From an uncultured beta proteobacterium (GTDB lineage: Bacteria > Pseudomonadota > Gammaproteobacteria > Burkholderiales > Rhodocyclaceae), in contig CAIVZW010000725.1 in assembly GCA_903910495.1 (NCBI GenBank), positions 1 to 13,308 on the forward strand: a stretch of 13,308 nt of DNA. Reading direction: 5' to 3'. Made by a program: the position numbers and the translations under genes. Numbering within the stretch: position 1 is the stretch's first letter; each line of letters starts with the position of its first letter. Positions 1 through 7,923 of the stretch are shown here, in pieces. A model generated the notes under the pieces. The model saw nothing but the letters and a program-made list of their open reading frames with translations, had not been told where the DNA came from and made no database searches.

Positions 1-533
1 TCTGGATCCTTGGCGAACGGGTCGCCCTCCGGCATTTCCTCGGATTGCTTCTCGGGCTGGCCGGGATAGTGGCGCTCATGGGCGGCAGTCTGGATGGGAT
101 GCGGCAAGCGCCGGTCGGAGTCGCCTGCATGATTCTGGCCGCGTGGAGTTGGGCGCTCGGAATCGTTCTTTTCAAGCGACTGCCGGTAGCCATGCCTACT
201 TCAGCCCTAACCGGCTGGATTATGCTGCTCGGCGGAATTCCCATGCTGACCGCCGCCATCCCGCTGGAGACCTCGCGCCTGTTCGTCCCCAGCTTCTGGC
301 CGGCTTTCGGGCTGGCCTACAACACGATCATTGCCTTCATGTTCTGCTACTGGGCCTGGAACCGCATCGTGCTCATGGTGCCCGTGGCCGTATCCTGCCT
401 TTCCTCTCTGACCACGCCTCTGATTGGCGTTCTGGGTGGAGTCCTTCTTCTGGGCGAACCTCTGGGCTGGCGCGAAGGCCTGGCCGCCCTGCTGATTCTG
501 GCCGCCGTGGGTACCGTGTCGATCAGGCGCTGA
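1..533 (+). CDS. EamA/DMT-family transporter, C-terminal part (5' truncated by window)
   Basis: The reading frame is open from base 3 and ends at TGA 531-533, giving 176 visible codons; the start lies outside the window. The visible part opens with WILGERV followed by a hydrophobic helix, the usual end of a first EamA domain. A second run of about five hydrophobic helices follows, containing a second LLLGEPLGW motif before the last helix and ending in a short basic tail (SIRR). Two EamA repeats with LGE before the last helix of each are typical of inner-membrane drug/metabolite transporters of about 300 residues. Substrate cannot be told from sequence; many relatives export amino acids or metabolites. 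It is followed on the same strand by nudC after about 100 nt with no clear terminator between. Confidence 0.85.
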   Translation, partial: WILGERVALRHFLGLLLGLAGIVALMGGSLDGMRQAPVGVACMILAAWSWALGIVLFKRLPVAMPTSALTGWIMLLGGIPMLTAAIPLETSRLFVPSFWPAFGLAYNTIIAFMFCYWAWNRIVLMVPVAVSCLSSLTTPLIGVLGGVLLLGEPLGWREGLAALLILAAVGTVSIRR

Positions 534-630
534 ACGAAAGCCGGAGCCAGACGCAGCATGCAGAACGATAGGTCAGTTAAAATACCGGCCCGAGCTTGGT
601 CAATACAAGATGTACCAACCAGGAATCACC

Positions 631-1395
631 ATGAACGAATTTAGCTACTGGTTACTGCGCTGCGAAAACCAGCTGTTCATTACCACTGACAAGGCTCCGG
701 GAATGGTTTTCCCGCGTGGGCAGGCAGCGGATTTCGGCAATCCTGCAAACGCCTTGCTGGTTGGAGAATGGCAAGGTCTGCCTTGTTACGCGGCCGAAGT
801 TAGCCGTCCTCCGGAAAGTATTGCCGGAGAACTGACGCCACTTCGCCCCCTGTTCGGTCTGGCTGGCGCGGAAGCCTTTGCCCTTGCCGGTCGCGCCACG
901 CTGCTGCTGGACTGGCAAAAAAACCACCGCTATTGCAGTAGGTGCGGTACGCCCACCACGATGAAAACGACGGAGTTTTCCATGCAGTGCCCGGCCTGCG
1001 GCCTGCTGGCTTACCCGAGAATTTCGCCGGCAGTCATGGTGCTGGTCAGTCGTGGTGACGAGTTGTTGCTGGCGCGCAGCCCGCATTTCAAGCCCGGCGT
1101 CTTCAGTGCTCTGGCCGGGTTTGTCGAAGCCGGCGAAACCCTGGAGCAATGTGCGGTGCGCGAAGTACGCGAAGAGATGGGCATCGAAATTACCCATCTT
1201 CGCTATTTTCAGAGCCAGCCGTGGCCGTTTCCGGATTCCTTGATGGTGGCTTTCTTTGCCGACTACGCCGCCGGAACGATCACCCCTGATCCGTCGGAAA
1301 TCGAGGCGGCGGGCTGGTTCCCGCGCAGCGCACTGCCCACGCTGCCGGACCCGGTGAGCATTTCCCGCAGGCTGATCGATGCCGCATGCCGATAA
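631..1395 (+). CDS. nudC: NAD(H) pyrophosphatase / RNA deNADding Nudix hydrolase NudC
   Basis: This 254-aa protein matches NudC in length and domain order. It has an N-terminal domain, a zinc ribbon with C102-x2-C105 and C120-x2-C123, and a full Nudix box at residues 163-185 (G-x5-E-x7-RE-V-R-EE-M-G-I). The SQPWPFP motif at 195-201 separates NudC from other Nudix enzymes. The family hydrolyses NAD(H) to NMN(H) and AMP and removes NAD caps from RNA 5' ends in the cytoplasm. I chose ATG 631 because AGGA lies 6 nt upstream and the protein then begins at the usual place. An in-frame ATG at 610 would add seven residues but has no good ribosome site. It converges with livF, with 66 nt between the stop codons and no clear intrinsic terminator. 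Confidence 0.95.
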   Translation: MNEFSYWLLRCENQLFITTDKAPGMVFPRGQAADFGNPANALLVGEWQGLPCYAAEVSRPPESIAGELTPLRPLFGLAGAEAFALAGRATLLLDWQKNHRYCSRCGTPTTMKTTEFSMQCPACGLLAYPRISPAVMVLVSRGDELLLARSPHFKPGVFSALAGFVEAGETLEQCAVREVREEMGIEITHLRYFQSQPWPFPDSLMVAFFADYAAGTITPDPSEIEAAGWFPRSALPTLPDPVSISRRLIDAACR

Positions 1396-1461
1396 ACAGG
1401 GTTCAGGTACTGCGTGAGTCCGAGGAAGGAGATGGTTTGAATTCGACCATGCGCCCCTTCC

Positions 1462-2166
1462 CTACTCGCCCAAATAGGCCTCGCGCACCTTGGGATTGGC
1501 GAGCAGTTTCGCTGCGTCATCGGTCAGCGTGATCTCGCCGCTCTCCATGACGTAGCCGCGCTGGCTGACTTCCAGCGCCAGTTTGGCGTTCTGTTCGACG
1601 AGCAACACGGTCATGCCCTCATCGGCCACGGTGCGGATCACCTCGAAAATCTTCTGCACCATGAGCGGCGCCAGACCCATTGACGGTTCGTCGAGCAGCA
1701 GCAGTTTCGGACGGCTCATCAGCGCGCGTCCAATGGCCAGCATCTGCTGCTCGCCGCCGGACAAGGTTCCGGCCAGTTGCTGCGAGCGTTCCTTGAGCCG
1801 CGGGAAGAGCGAGAAGACGTGCGCACTGTCGGCGGCGATTCCGTCCTTGTCTTTACGACTGTACGCCCCCATCAGCAAATTCTCGACGATGCTCATGCGC
1901 GGGAACACGCCTCGACCTTCCGGCACCAGGGCGATGCCCTCCGACACCAAAAGGTGCGGTTCCAGCCTGGAAATTTCCTTGCCGCAATAGCGCACGCTGC
2001 CGCCCGCAGCATTGAGCAGGCGGGACAAGGCTTTGAGCGTGCTGGTCTTGCCGGCGCCATTGGCCCCGATCAGAGCGACCATTTCGCCTTTTTTGACATG
2101 GAAGCTGATGCCGCGCACCGCCTGGATGCCGCCGTAAGTGACGCGTAGTCCGGTTACCTCAAGCAA
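1462..2166 (-). CDS. livF: Branched-chain amino-acid ABC transporter ATP-binding protein LivF
   Basis: This 234-aa ABC ATPase is one of the two cytoplasmic motor subunits of the Liv (HAAT) importer. It shows Walker A GANGAGKT (34-41), the LivF-typical VPEGRGVFP stretch (81-89), signature LSGGEQ (135-140), Walker B LLLLDEP (155-161) and the family ending REAYLGE. The start is TTG at 2166, preceded by GGGAGG 5 nt upstream, and it overlaps the last 8 nt of livG. An upstream ATG at 2265 in the same frame would add 33 residues that merely read through livG, so I reject it. Family length is about 233-237 aa, in agreement with the TTG start. It is the last gene of the operon, and translational coupling to livG is likely. 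Substrate (Leu/Ile/Val or another amino acid or amide) is inferred from the operon only. Confidence 0.93.
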   Translation of the reverse strand: MLEVTGLRVTYGGIQAVRGISFHVKKGEMVALIGANGAGKTSTLKALSRLLNAAGGSVRYCGKEISRLEPHLLVSEGIALVPEGRGVFPRMSIVENLLMGAYSRKDKDGIAADSAHVFSLFPRLKERSQQLAGTLSGGEQQMLAIGRALMSRPKLLLLDEPSMGLAPLMVQKIFEVIRTVADEGMTVLLVEQNAKLALEVSQRGYVMESGEITLTDDAAKLLANPKVREAYLGE

Positions 2167-2929
2167 GGCTGCCTCCCAGATAGGCTTCGATGACCTTGGG
2201 GTCTTTCTGCACCACCGCAGGCACGTCTTCGCAGATTTTTTCGCCGTAGTCGAGTACGGCAACACGGTCGCACAGCCCCATCACCAGCTTGACATCGTGT
2301 TCGATGAGCAGCACGGTGATGCCATCCATGCGGATGCCTTCGATCAACTCGCGCAAGTCTTGGGTCTCGGTGCCGTTCATGCCGGCGGCGGGTTCGTCGA
2401 GCGCAAGCAGCTTCGGATCGGTGGCCAATGCGCGGGCGATTTCGAGGCGGCGCTGATCACCGTAGGACAGGTGCCGTGCCAGATCATCGGCACGGTCGGC
2501 GATATTCACGTAATGCAGCAGTTCCTCGGCGCGACGGCGGATGGCGGCTTCCTCTGCCGTGGTGCGACGGTCATGCAGGACAGCGCCGAAGACACCGGCA
2601 TGGGTGCGGACATGACGTCCAACCATGACGTTTTCCATCGCCGTCATGTTGGCGAACAGCCGGATGTTCTGGAAGGTACGCGCGATGCCGCGCTTGGCCA
2701 CCTTGTGCGGTGCACTGGCCTGCAGTTTTTCGCCGGCAAAGATCAGCTCGCCGCCGTCGGGATGATAGAGGCCGGTCAGCACGTTGAAGAAGGTCGTCTT
2801 GCCGGCGCCATTCGGGCCGATCAGACCGTAAATTTCGCCCTGATTGATCGACAACGAGACATCGTGCAAGGCCTTGACCCCGCCAAAATGCTTGGCAATG
2901 ACCCGGGCTTCGAGGAGTACGCTGCTCAT
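2159..2929 (-). CDS. livG: Branched-chain amino-acid ABC transporter ATP-binding protein LivG
   Basis: This 256-aa ABC ATPase is the partner of LivF. Walker A GPNGAGKT is at 38-45, the Q-loop in RTFQNIRLF (Q87), signature LSYGDQ at 154-159, Walker B LLALDEP at 174-180 and the switch His at 211. The C-terminal DPKVIEAYLGG is the short tail characteristic of branched-chain amino-acid transporter ATPases. ATG 2929 follows AAGGAGGGCGA, an excellent ribosome site, and overlaps the livM stop as ATGA. The frame is open upstream to 3205, but that extension is antisense-style composition out of livM and lacks family similarity. The gene runs directly into livF with an 8-nt overlap. Confidence 0.95.
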   Translation of the reverse strand: MSSVLLEARVIAKHFGGVKALHDVSLSINQGEIYGLIGPNGAGKTTFFNVLTGLYHPDGGELIFAGEKLQASAPHKVAKRGIARTFQNIRLFANMTAMENVMVGRHVRTHAGVFGAVLHDRRTTAEEAAIRRRAEELLHYVNIADRADDLARHLSYGDQRRLEIARALATDPKLLALDEPAAGMNGTETQDLRELIEGIRMDGITVLLIEHDVKLVMGLCDRVAVLDYGEKICEDVPAVVQKDPKVIEAYLGGSLA

Positions 2930-4038
2930 TCGCCCTCCTTCAGCACGTCGGTCGATTCGCCCTTGAACTCGCGTCGCCGGGTCGTTGATGGCCACAGACC
3001 GGCCGGCCGGTAGAGCATGACGACTACCAGCGCCAGACCGAAGAGCAGCATGCGCAGGGCTTCCGGATCGAGCAGGATCTTGCCGAAGAGGGCCATCTGC
3101 ACCGGGCCGGCGCCGTGCCGGAAAACTTCCGGGAGCAGGGTCAGCAAGATGCCGCCGAGAATGACGCCGGGGATATTGCCCATGCCGCCGAGGACGACCA
3201 TGCACAGCACCATGACCGATTCCATCAGGTTGAAGGATTCCGGGCTGACAAAACCCTGGAAACCGGCAAACAGACCGCCGGCGACGCCGCCGAAACTGGC
3301 ACCCATGGTGAAGGCCAGCAGCTTTATGTTGCGCGTGTTGATGCCGCAGGACTTGGCGGCGATCTCATCCTCGCGGATGGCCACCCAGGCGCGGCCGATG
3401 CGTGAGTTTTCCAGCCGTATGGTGACGAAGACGATGCCCAGGGCAAGGACGAGAAACAGATAGTAGTACGCGTGCAGCGAGGGAATCGTGAAGCCGAGAA
3501 CACTGATCGGCTTGGCCAGCGTGATGCCGCCGAGGTGAATCGGATCGATGCTGGAAATACCCTGGGGACCGTTGGTGATGTTCACCGGGGCATTGAGGTT
3601 GTTCAGGAAAATGCGCACGATTTCGCCGAAACCGAGCGTGACGATGGCCAGATAGTCGCCGCGCAGGCGCAGCGTCGGCGCACCGAGCAGCGCCCCGAAA
3701 ATTCCGGCGAGCACGGCCCCGGCCGGGATGATCAGCCAGACCGGCAGATGCAGTCCGAAATGCGGGCTGGCGAGCAGCGCATAGAGATAGGCGCCGACGG
3801 CATAAAAGGCGATATAGCCCATGTCGAGCAGGCCGGCGAAACCGACCACGATATTGAGGCCGAGCGCCAGCATGATATAGAGCATGGCGAAATCGACGAT
3901 GCGCAGCCAGGAGTTGCCGAGAGCGCTGCCGACGATGAAGGGAAAGGCCGCCAGCACAATACCCATGGCCACCGTCGCCGCAATCGCCGCACGCTTGTCG
4001 TGACGCAGTTCTTCAAAAGACGAAACGAAGCTCATCAT
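2926..4038 (-). CDS. livM: Branched-chain amino-acid ABC transporter permease LivM
   Basis: This 370-aa inner-membrane permease has many hydrophobic helices. It carries the LivM-type blocks GLNIVVGFAGLLDMGYIAFY, PTLRLRGDYLAIVTLGFGEI and the cytoplasmic loop REDEIAAKSCGIN-x5-KLLAF that contacts the ATPase, then VVLGGMGNIPG. It is expected to pair with LivH to form the translocation path. ATG 4038 overlaps the livH stop as ATGA and has GGAG 5 nt upstream; ATG 4035 is a second possible start one codon later. The N-terminal stretch before the first helix (EELRHDKR) is polar and short. The basic and acidic C-terminal tail (from about 350) lies after the last helix. Operon position and overlaps imply strict co-expression. 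Confidence 0.95.
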   Translation of the reverse strand: MMSFVSSFEELRHDKRAAIAATVAMGIVLAAFPFIVGSALGNSWLRIVDFAMLYIMLALGLNIVVGFAGLLDMGYIAFYAVGAYLYALLASPHFGLHLPVWLIIPAGAVLAGIFGALLGAPTLRLRGDYLAIVTLGFGEIVRIFLNNLNAPVNITNGPQGISSIDPIHLGGITLAKPISVLGFTIPSLHAYYYLFLVLALGIVFVTIRLENSRIGRAWVAIREDEIAAKSCGINTRNIKLLAFTMGASFGGVAGGLFAGFQGFVSPESFNLMESVMVLCMVVLGGMGNIPGVILGGILLTLLPEVFRHGAGPVQMALFGKILLDPEALRMLLFGLALVVVMLYRPAGLWPSTTRRREFKGESTDVLKEGE

Positions 4039-4958
4039 GCACGCTCCGATACTTTTTCGCCGACCAGCCCCGAGGGGCGGAAGATCAGTACGCCGATCAG
4101 CACGAAGAAAGCGAAGATGTCCTGATAGTGGCTGCCGAGAAAGCCGCCGGTCAGGTCGCCGATGTAGCCGGCGCCGAGCGATTCGATGAGGCCGAGCAGA
4201 ATGCCGCCGAGCACCGCGCCGGCGATGTTGCCGATGCCGCCGAGGACGGCCGCGGTAAAGGCCTTCAGGCCGAGCATGAAGCCCATGTAGTAGTGGGCGA
4301 TCGAGTAGTTGGCGCTGACCATCAGGCCGGCCACGGCGGCCAGCGCCGAGCCGATGACGAAGGTCAACGAAATGATCTGGTTGATGTTCACGCCCATCAG
4401 CTGGGCAATCGGCGGGTTCTCGGAGGTGGCGCGCATGGCGCGGCCAAGGCGGGTACGATGGATGAGAATGATCAGGCCGGTCATCATCAGGGCAGCGATG
4501 AGCACAATGGCCACCTGCAGGCTGGTAATGGTGGCGCCGAAAATCTCATGATCGGAGGTCGGCAGGATCGGCGGGAAAGCGTGATAGTTGCGTCCCCAGA
4601 CCAGCATGGCCAGGTTCTGCAGAATGATCGAGACACCGATGGCGGTGATCAGCGGGGCCAGCTTGGGGGCACGCCGCAGGGGACGGTAGGCGATGCGCTC
4701 GATGCTGTAGCCGACGGCCATGCAGACGACTACCGCCGCCGCAAGGGCGACCAGGATGATGATGAACACGGGCAAGCCGCTGCTCACCAGCAGCTTGATC
4801 ACCATCAGGGCGACCATGGCTCCGATCATGACGACTTCGCCGTGGGCAAAGTTGATCAGCCCCATGATGCCGTAAACCATCGTGTAACCCAGCGCGACGA
4901 GCGCATAGATGCTGCCGAGAACCAGGCCGTTGATGATTTGCTGGATGAAAATATCCAT
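4035..4958 (-). CDS. livH: Branched-chain amino-acid ABC transporter permease LivH
   Basis: This 307-aa inner-membrane permease begins with the family's usual MDIFIQQIINGLVLGS and continues IYALVALGYTMVYGI. It has several hydrophobic helices, the loop MRATSENPPIAQLMGVN (the ATPase contact region in this family) and GLKAFTAAVLGGIGNIAG near the C-terminus. E. coli LivH is about 308 residues, so ATG 4958 fits. The frame is open upstream to a TTG at 5015, but those 19 residues run into the stem-loop at 5011-5040 and are not family-like. The ribosome site before 4958 is weak: the nearest purine-rich stretch (CAGG) is about 13 nt away. Translation may therefore be lower than for livK. It overlaps livM by 4 nt. 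Confidence 0.94.
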   Translation of the reverse strand: MDIFIQQIINGLVLGSIYALVALGYTMVYGIMGLINFAHGEVVMIGAMVALMVIKLLVSSGLPVFIIILVALAAAVVVCMAVGYSIERIAYRPLRRAPKLAPLITAIGVSIILQNLAMLVWGRNYHAFPPILPTSDHEIFGATITSLQVAIVLIAALMMTGLIILIHRTRLGRAMRATSENPPIAQLMGVNINQIISLTFVIGSALAAVAGLMVSANYSIAHYYMGFMLGLKAFTAAVLGGIGNIAGAVLGGILLGLIESLGAGYIGDLTGGFLGSHYQDIFAFFVLIGVLIFRPSGLVGEKVSERA

Positions 4959-5010
4959 CGGGTGAGGGTGCCTGAAATGCGTCGGGAAAGTTGCGGAGAA
5001 AATCGGAACA

Positions 5011-5040
5011 GACAAACGGCACCCTCAGGTGCCGTTTGTC
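5011..5040 (-). terminator. Perfect 13-bp stem-loop between livK and livH (attenuator or mRNA stabiliser)
   Basis: Bases 5011-5023 (gacaaacggcacc) are perfectly complementary to 5028-5040, with a 4-nt loop at 5024-5027. The stem begins 16 nt after the livK stop codon. On the minus-strand transcript it is followed by tgttccgatttt rather than a clean U-run, so termination would be partial at best. In binding-protein ABC operons such a structure commonly protects the binding-protein message or attenuates transcription so that the binding protein exceeds the permeases. That role is inference here. Confidence 0.55.
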
Positions 5041-5056
5041 CAGTTGCTTGCTGTGC

Positions 5057-6409
5057 TTACTTCTTCTCTGCCGGAGCAGGTGCTGCCGGTGCCGGTGCTG
5101 CTGGTGCGGGTGCTGCGGCCGGTGCCGGAGCAGGAGCGGCCGCTGGCGCGGCAGCGGGTACGGCAGGTACCGCCGCTACAGGAGCCGCCACCGGCGCGGC
5201 TTCAACCGGTGCGCCACCAACGGTTTCACGGTATTCCCACTTGCCGTCCTTGACCTGATACAGGCTGATCGAACCGCCCTTGAGGTCGCCCTTGTCGTCG
5301 AACTGCACCTTGGCGGTGACGCCCTGGTAGTCGGTCTTGCCGATTTCCGGCAGGAATTTGGCCGACTCAACCGAATTGGCACGCTTCATGGCATCGACCA
5401 TGACCATCACGGCATCATAGACATAGGGCGCATAGAGCTGGATCTGGCCGTACTTGGCGTTGAATGCATCGCCAAAGGCCTTGCCGCCCGGCATCTGATC
5501 GAGCGGAACACCCGGCAGCGAGCAGTACTGGCCTTCGCTGGCCGCACCGGCGAGCTTGATGTACTCCGGCGTACAGCCGCCGTCACCGGTCAGGAATTTC
5601 GTCTTCAGGCCAAGCGACTTCATCTGCTTGGTCATCGGGCCGCCCTGTGCGTCCATGCCGCCGTAGAAAATGACGTCGACCTTCTTCGACTTGATCTTGG
5701 TCAGGATGGCCGCAAAATCGGTGGCCTTGTCGTTGGTGAATTCCCGCGCGGCGACCTTGCCACCGACGGCGACGACGGCTTTTTCGAACTCGTCGGCCAG
5801 ACCCTGGCCGTAGGCCGAGCGGTCATCGATGATGGCAACCTTCTTGCCCTCCATCTGCTTGGCCGCATACTCGCCAAGTACCTTGCCCTGCTGAACGTCG
5901 TTGGCCATGACGCGGAAAGTGGTGGCAAAGCCCTGCTGCGTGTACTTCGGATTGGTGGCCGAACCGGAAATCTGCGGAATGCCAGCATCGAAATAAATCT
6001 TGGAAGCCGGGATCGTGGTTCCGGAATTCAGGTGGCCGATAACGCCGTTCACCTTGGCGTCGACCAGCTTCTGGGCGACGATGGTGCCCTGCTTCGGATC
6101 AGCCTGGTCGTCTTCCGGGACAAGCACGAACTTGATCTTGGCGCCACCGATTTCGAGCGCTTTGGCATTCAGGTCGTCAATGGCCATGCGCGCGCCGTTC
6201 TCATTGTCCTTGCCGAGGTGGGCCTGCGGACCGGTCAGCGGGGCCACGTGACCAAGTTGTACCGTCACCTCAGGCATCGGTGGCGGCACCGGAGCGGCCA
6301 CAGGCGCCGGGGCGGGTGCCGGTTTGGGTTCTTCCTTCTGACCGCAGCCGATCAGGGTCATAGCGGCAGCGATAGCAAGAGTCATACTGGAAATGCGCAA
6401 TAACTGCAT
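5057..6409 (-). CDS. livK: Branched-chain amino-acid type ABC transporter substrate-binding lipoprotein (LivK/LivJ-like)
   Basis: This 450-aa periplasmic binding protein feeds the Liv importer. Residues 1-21 form a signal peptide ending in lipobox L-I-G-C with Cys22, so it should be lipid-anchored. An Ala/Pro-rich linker (23-46) precedes a type I periplasmic-binding fold. Recognisable motifs are VQLGHVAPLTGPQAHLGKD, GHLNSGTTIPASKIYFDAG and SGSATNP, then the LYAPYVYDAVMVMVDAM helix. The fold ends near residue 400 and is followed by an Ala/Pro-rich tail (402-450) ending EKK, which classic LivJ/LivK proteins of about 370 residues lack. ATG 6409 has GAGGT 6 nt upstream; the open frame to 6523 is rejected because it would bury the signal peptide. 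It is first in the operon, with a promoter at 6461-6489. The true ligand is unknown: Leu/Ile/Val is the default, but amides or other amino acids are possible. Confidence 0.92.
   Translation of the reverse strand: MQLLRISSMTLAIAAAMTLIGCGQKEEPKPAPAPAPVAAPVPPPMPEVTVQLGHVAPLTGPQAHLGKDNENGARMAIDDLNAKALEIGGAKIKFVLVPEDDQADPKQGTIVAQKLVDAKVNGVIGHLNSGTTIPASKIYFDAGIPQISGSATNPKYTQQGFATTFRVMANDVQQGKVLGEYAAKQMEGKKVAIIDDRSAYGQGLADEFEKAVVAVGGKVAAREFTNDKATDFAAILTKIKSKKVDVIFYGGMDAQGGPMTKQMKSLGLKTKFLTGDGGCTPEYIKLAGAASEGQYCSLPGVPLDQMPGGKAFGDAFNAKYGQIQLYAPYVYDAVMVMVDAMKRANSVESAKFLPEIGKTDYQGVTAKVQFDDKGDLKGGSISLYQVKDGKWEYRETVGGAPVEAAPVAAPVAAVPAVPAAAPAAAPAPAPAAAPAPAAPAPAAPAPAEKK
5060..5206 (-). repeat. Low-complexity Ala/Pro codon repeat encoding the LivK C-terminal tail
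   Basis: About 147 bp of imperfect GC-rich short repeats (units of the gccggtgcc / gctgctggtgc kind on the plus strand) encode roughly 49 residues. These are almost only Ala, Pro and a few Val, ending in EKK. The repeat stays in frame to the stop codon. Such tracts are prone to slippage and length change between strains. Confidence 0.8.
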
Positions 6410-6460
6410 GGTGTTACCTCCGAATACGGTTTTGAGGGGATGGTGCGGAACAGACAACGA

Positions 6461-6489
6461 ATTTTGCTGACCTATCACGGTGATGTCAA
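6461..6489 (-). promoter_or_regulatory. Sigma70-like promoter of the liv operon
   Basis: On the minus strand a perfect -35 TTGACA (6489-6484) is followed by a 17-nt spacer and CAAAAT (6466-6461, 4 of 6 matches to TATAAT). A T-rich run lies a few bases upstream of the -35, as in UP elements. The start point would fall near 6454, giving a leader of about 45 nt before livK ATG 6409. No operator could be recognised. Confidence 0.5.
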
Positions 6490-6667
6490 TGCAAAAAAGG
6501 CGTGAATACCGCCACGGCATCAATTAACGCATAACTTGTGCCAGAAATGAGATGCCGGGTCAAGATTCCTTTATTTCCCTGAAAATATCGAACAGGACTG
6601 GGCTCATCGGCAGAAGAGAATCCCCGCCAGCGATGCGGAAACAATGAAATGCAAGCGGGCCGAACCC

Positions 6668-6701
6668 GATTGGTGCATTTTCCCGAAGCAGCGCACCAAT
6701 C
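6668..6701 (-). other. Stem-loop downstream of rubredoxin reductase gene
   Basis: Bases 6668-6676 (gattggtgc) and 6693-6701 (gcaccaatc) are a perfect 9-bp inverted repeat with a 16-nt loop, 14 nt past the reductase stop. A competing small hairpin (cacca/tggtg, about 6694-6706) shares one arm. There is no U-run, so it is not a classical terminator; it may be a 3' end processing or stability structure. Confidence 0.35.
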
Positions 6702-6714
6702 TGGTGATTGACGG

Positions 6715-7866
6715 CTAGGCCAGCACGACCGGAAGCTGAGCGGCCAGCGCCTTGGTCTGGGCGGTGGCGCTACCGAGCAGGGCAAACCCCAGCAGTTCCC
6801 CTGCCGGGCCCAGGAAGCGGGCTTCCAGGCCATCGGTTACGGACTGGCACTGCCATGTTCCTTCGGCGCCGGGCGCCGGAGGGCAGACAACCGTCGGGCA
6901 GGCCGGAGTTTTGACGACCACCGGCATGGCCGGGTAGCAGAGTGTCGTGGGCGTGCCGGTGAGTGTTCTGGCCAGGGCTCGGGCCTGATGCATGATGGGC
7001 AGGACAAAGGGCAGGTTCAAACCAGCGATTTCGGCGCAGTCTCCCATGGCGTAGATGCCTGGGCTGCTCGTTTCCAGCAGACGGTTGGCGACAATGCCGC
7101 GCTGGCAGGCGATCCCGGCCTGCTGAGCCAGCGCCGTGCGCGGCCGCAGGCCGATTGCCGAGAGGATCCGGTCGACGCTCATCTGACGGCCATCGGCGAG
7201 TTCAAGCCGGTAGCCGGTCGCGGTCTTGTGGGCGCCCTTTACTGAAGTGCCAAAACAGAAATTGATGCCCCTGGCTTGCAAGCCGGCGGTGAATTGCTGG
7301 CCGGCGGCTTCCGGCAACAGCCGGGAGAGCGGCCAGGCCGCGGGGTCGATGAGGCTGGTTTTGATCTGACGGGTCGCCAGATCGTTGGCAAATTCACAGC
7401 CGATCAGCCCGGCGCCGATGACTGCCACCGACTTTGCGTTTTCCAGACCGGCATGAAAGCGGCTGTAATCGTCCAGATCATTGATCGTCTGCACCTCGCC
7501 TGCCCCGTCACCTTCCATGGGCGGACGGAAAGGGTCGGCACCGCAGGCGATAACCAGGCGCTCATAGGCCAGCCGACTGTCATCGGCCAGGATGATCTGC
7601 CGGCGCTGCGGGTCGATGCCGGTGACTGCGCAGCGGGGACGGATTTCAGCCTGCAGTTCTGCGGCCATCTGCTCGACGCTCTTGATCTGCAACTGGGCAG
7701 GGGTCTTGTTGTTGGCCAGGGCGTTGGAGAGCGTGGGCTTGGCGTAGAAACCGCCGCCATCGCGGCTGACGAGCAAGAGCTCGGAGTTGCTGTCGAGCTT
7801 GCGCAATTCCCTGGCCAGAGTGTATGCGGCAAGCCCTGTTCCGAGGATGACGACGGATGCGGACAT
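6715..7866 (-). CDS. Rubredoxin-NAD(P)+ reductase-like FAD-dependent oxidoreductase
   Basis: This 383-aa flavoprotein has the two-dinucleotide-fold layout of rubredoxin reductases (RubB/AlkT/NorW group). The FAD-binding GTGLAAYTLARELRK is at residues 9-23, the NAD(P)-binding VIGAGLIGCEF at 149-159, and the second FAD motif YAMGDCAE at 272-279. It should pass electrons from NAD(P)H to rubredoxin in the cytoplasm, and the rubredoxin gene lies 57 nt upstream on the same strand. ATG 7866 has AGGA 8 nt upstream; the frame is open to 7902, but the first 12 codons are not family-like. Length agrees with the roughly 384-aa Pseudomonas RubB. The C-terminal part (about 310-383, Pro/Cys-containing CPTVVCPPAP) varies in this group. 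No alkane hydroxylase is nearby, so service to rubrerythrin is more likely than alkane oxidation. Confidence 0.88.
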   Translation of the reverse strand: MSASVVILGTGLAAYTLARELRKLDSNSELLLVSRDGGGFYAKPTLSNALANNKTPAQLQIKSVEQMAAELQAEIRPRCAVTGIDPQRRQIILADDSRLAYERLVIACGADPFRPPMEGDGAGEVQTINDLDDYSRFHAGLENAKSVAVIGAGLIGCEFANDLATRQIKTSLIDPAAWPLSRLLPEAAGQQFTAGLQARGINFCFGTSVKGAHKTATGYRLELADGRQMSVDRILSAIGLRPRTALAQQAGIACQRGIVANRLLETSSPGIYAMGDCAEIAGLNLPFVLPIMHQARALARTLTGTPTTLCYPAMPVVVKTPACPTVVCPPAPGAEGTWQCQSVTDGLEARFLGPAGELLGFALLGSATAQTKALAAQLPVVLA

Positions 7867-7923
7867 GGAATGGTTCCTGTACTTGTAGGCTCGACCTGAC
7901 AACGCCGGGCTGGCAGGAAGCGT

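Larger units (their letters stand above)
6410..6714. other. 305-bp intergenic region between rubredoxin reductase and livK
   Basis: No supportable gene lies here; the small open frames lack ribosome sites and family features. It holds the livK promoter at 6461-6489 and livK leader, and a possible stem-loop at 6668-6701 just downstream of the reductase gene. The middle (about 6500-6660) is less GC-rich than the flanking genes, and nothing else was recognised in it. Confidence 0.6.

Noticed and set aside
1396..1461. Bidirectional terminator between nudC and livF
   Set aside because: Only a 5-bp inverted repeat (atggt/accat, about 1431-1449) with no T- or A-run was found.
2159..3205. LivG with a 92-residue N-terminal extension
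   Set aside because: The extension lies inside livM; ATG 2929 has a strong ribosome site and gives the normal LivG length.
4128..5258. Long plus-strand open frame opposite livH and the livK end
   Set aside because: Its codons are the antisense of the liv genes; the product is biased to Gly/Ala/Asp/His with no family features. High G+C produces such frames opposite real genes.
4991..6403. Long plus-strand open frame opposite livK
   Set aside because: Antisense shadow of livK; Arg/Cys-rich start comes from the Ala/Pro repeat read backwards.
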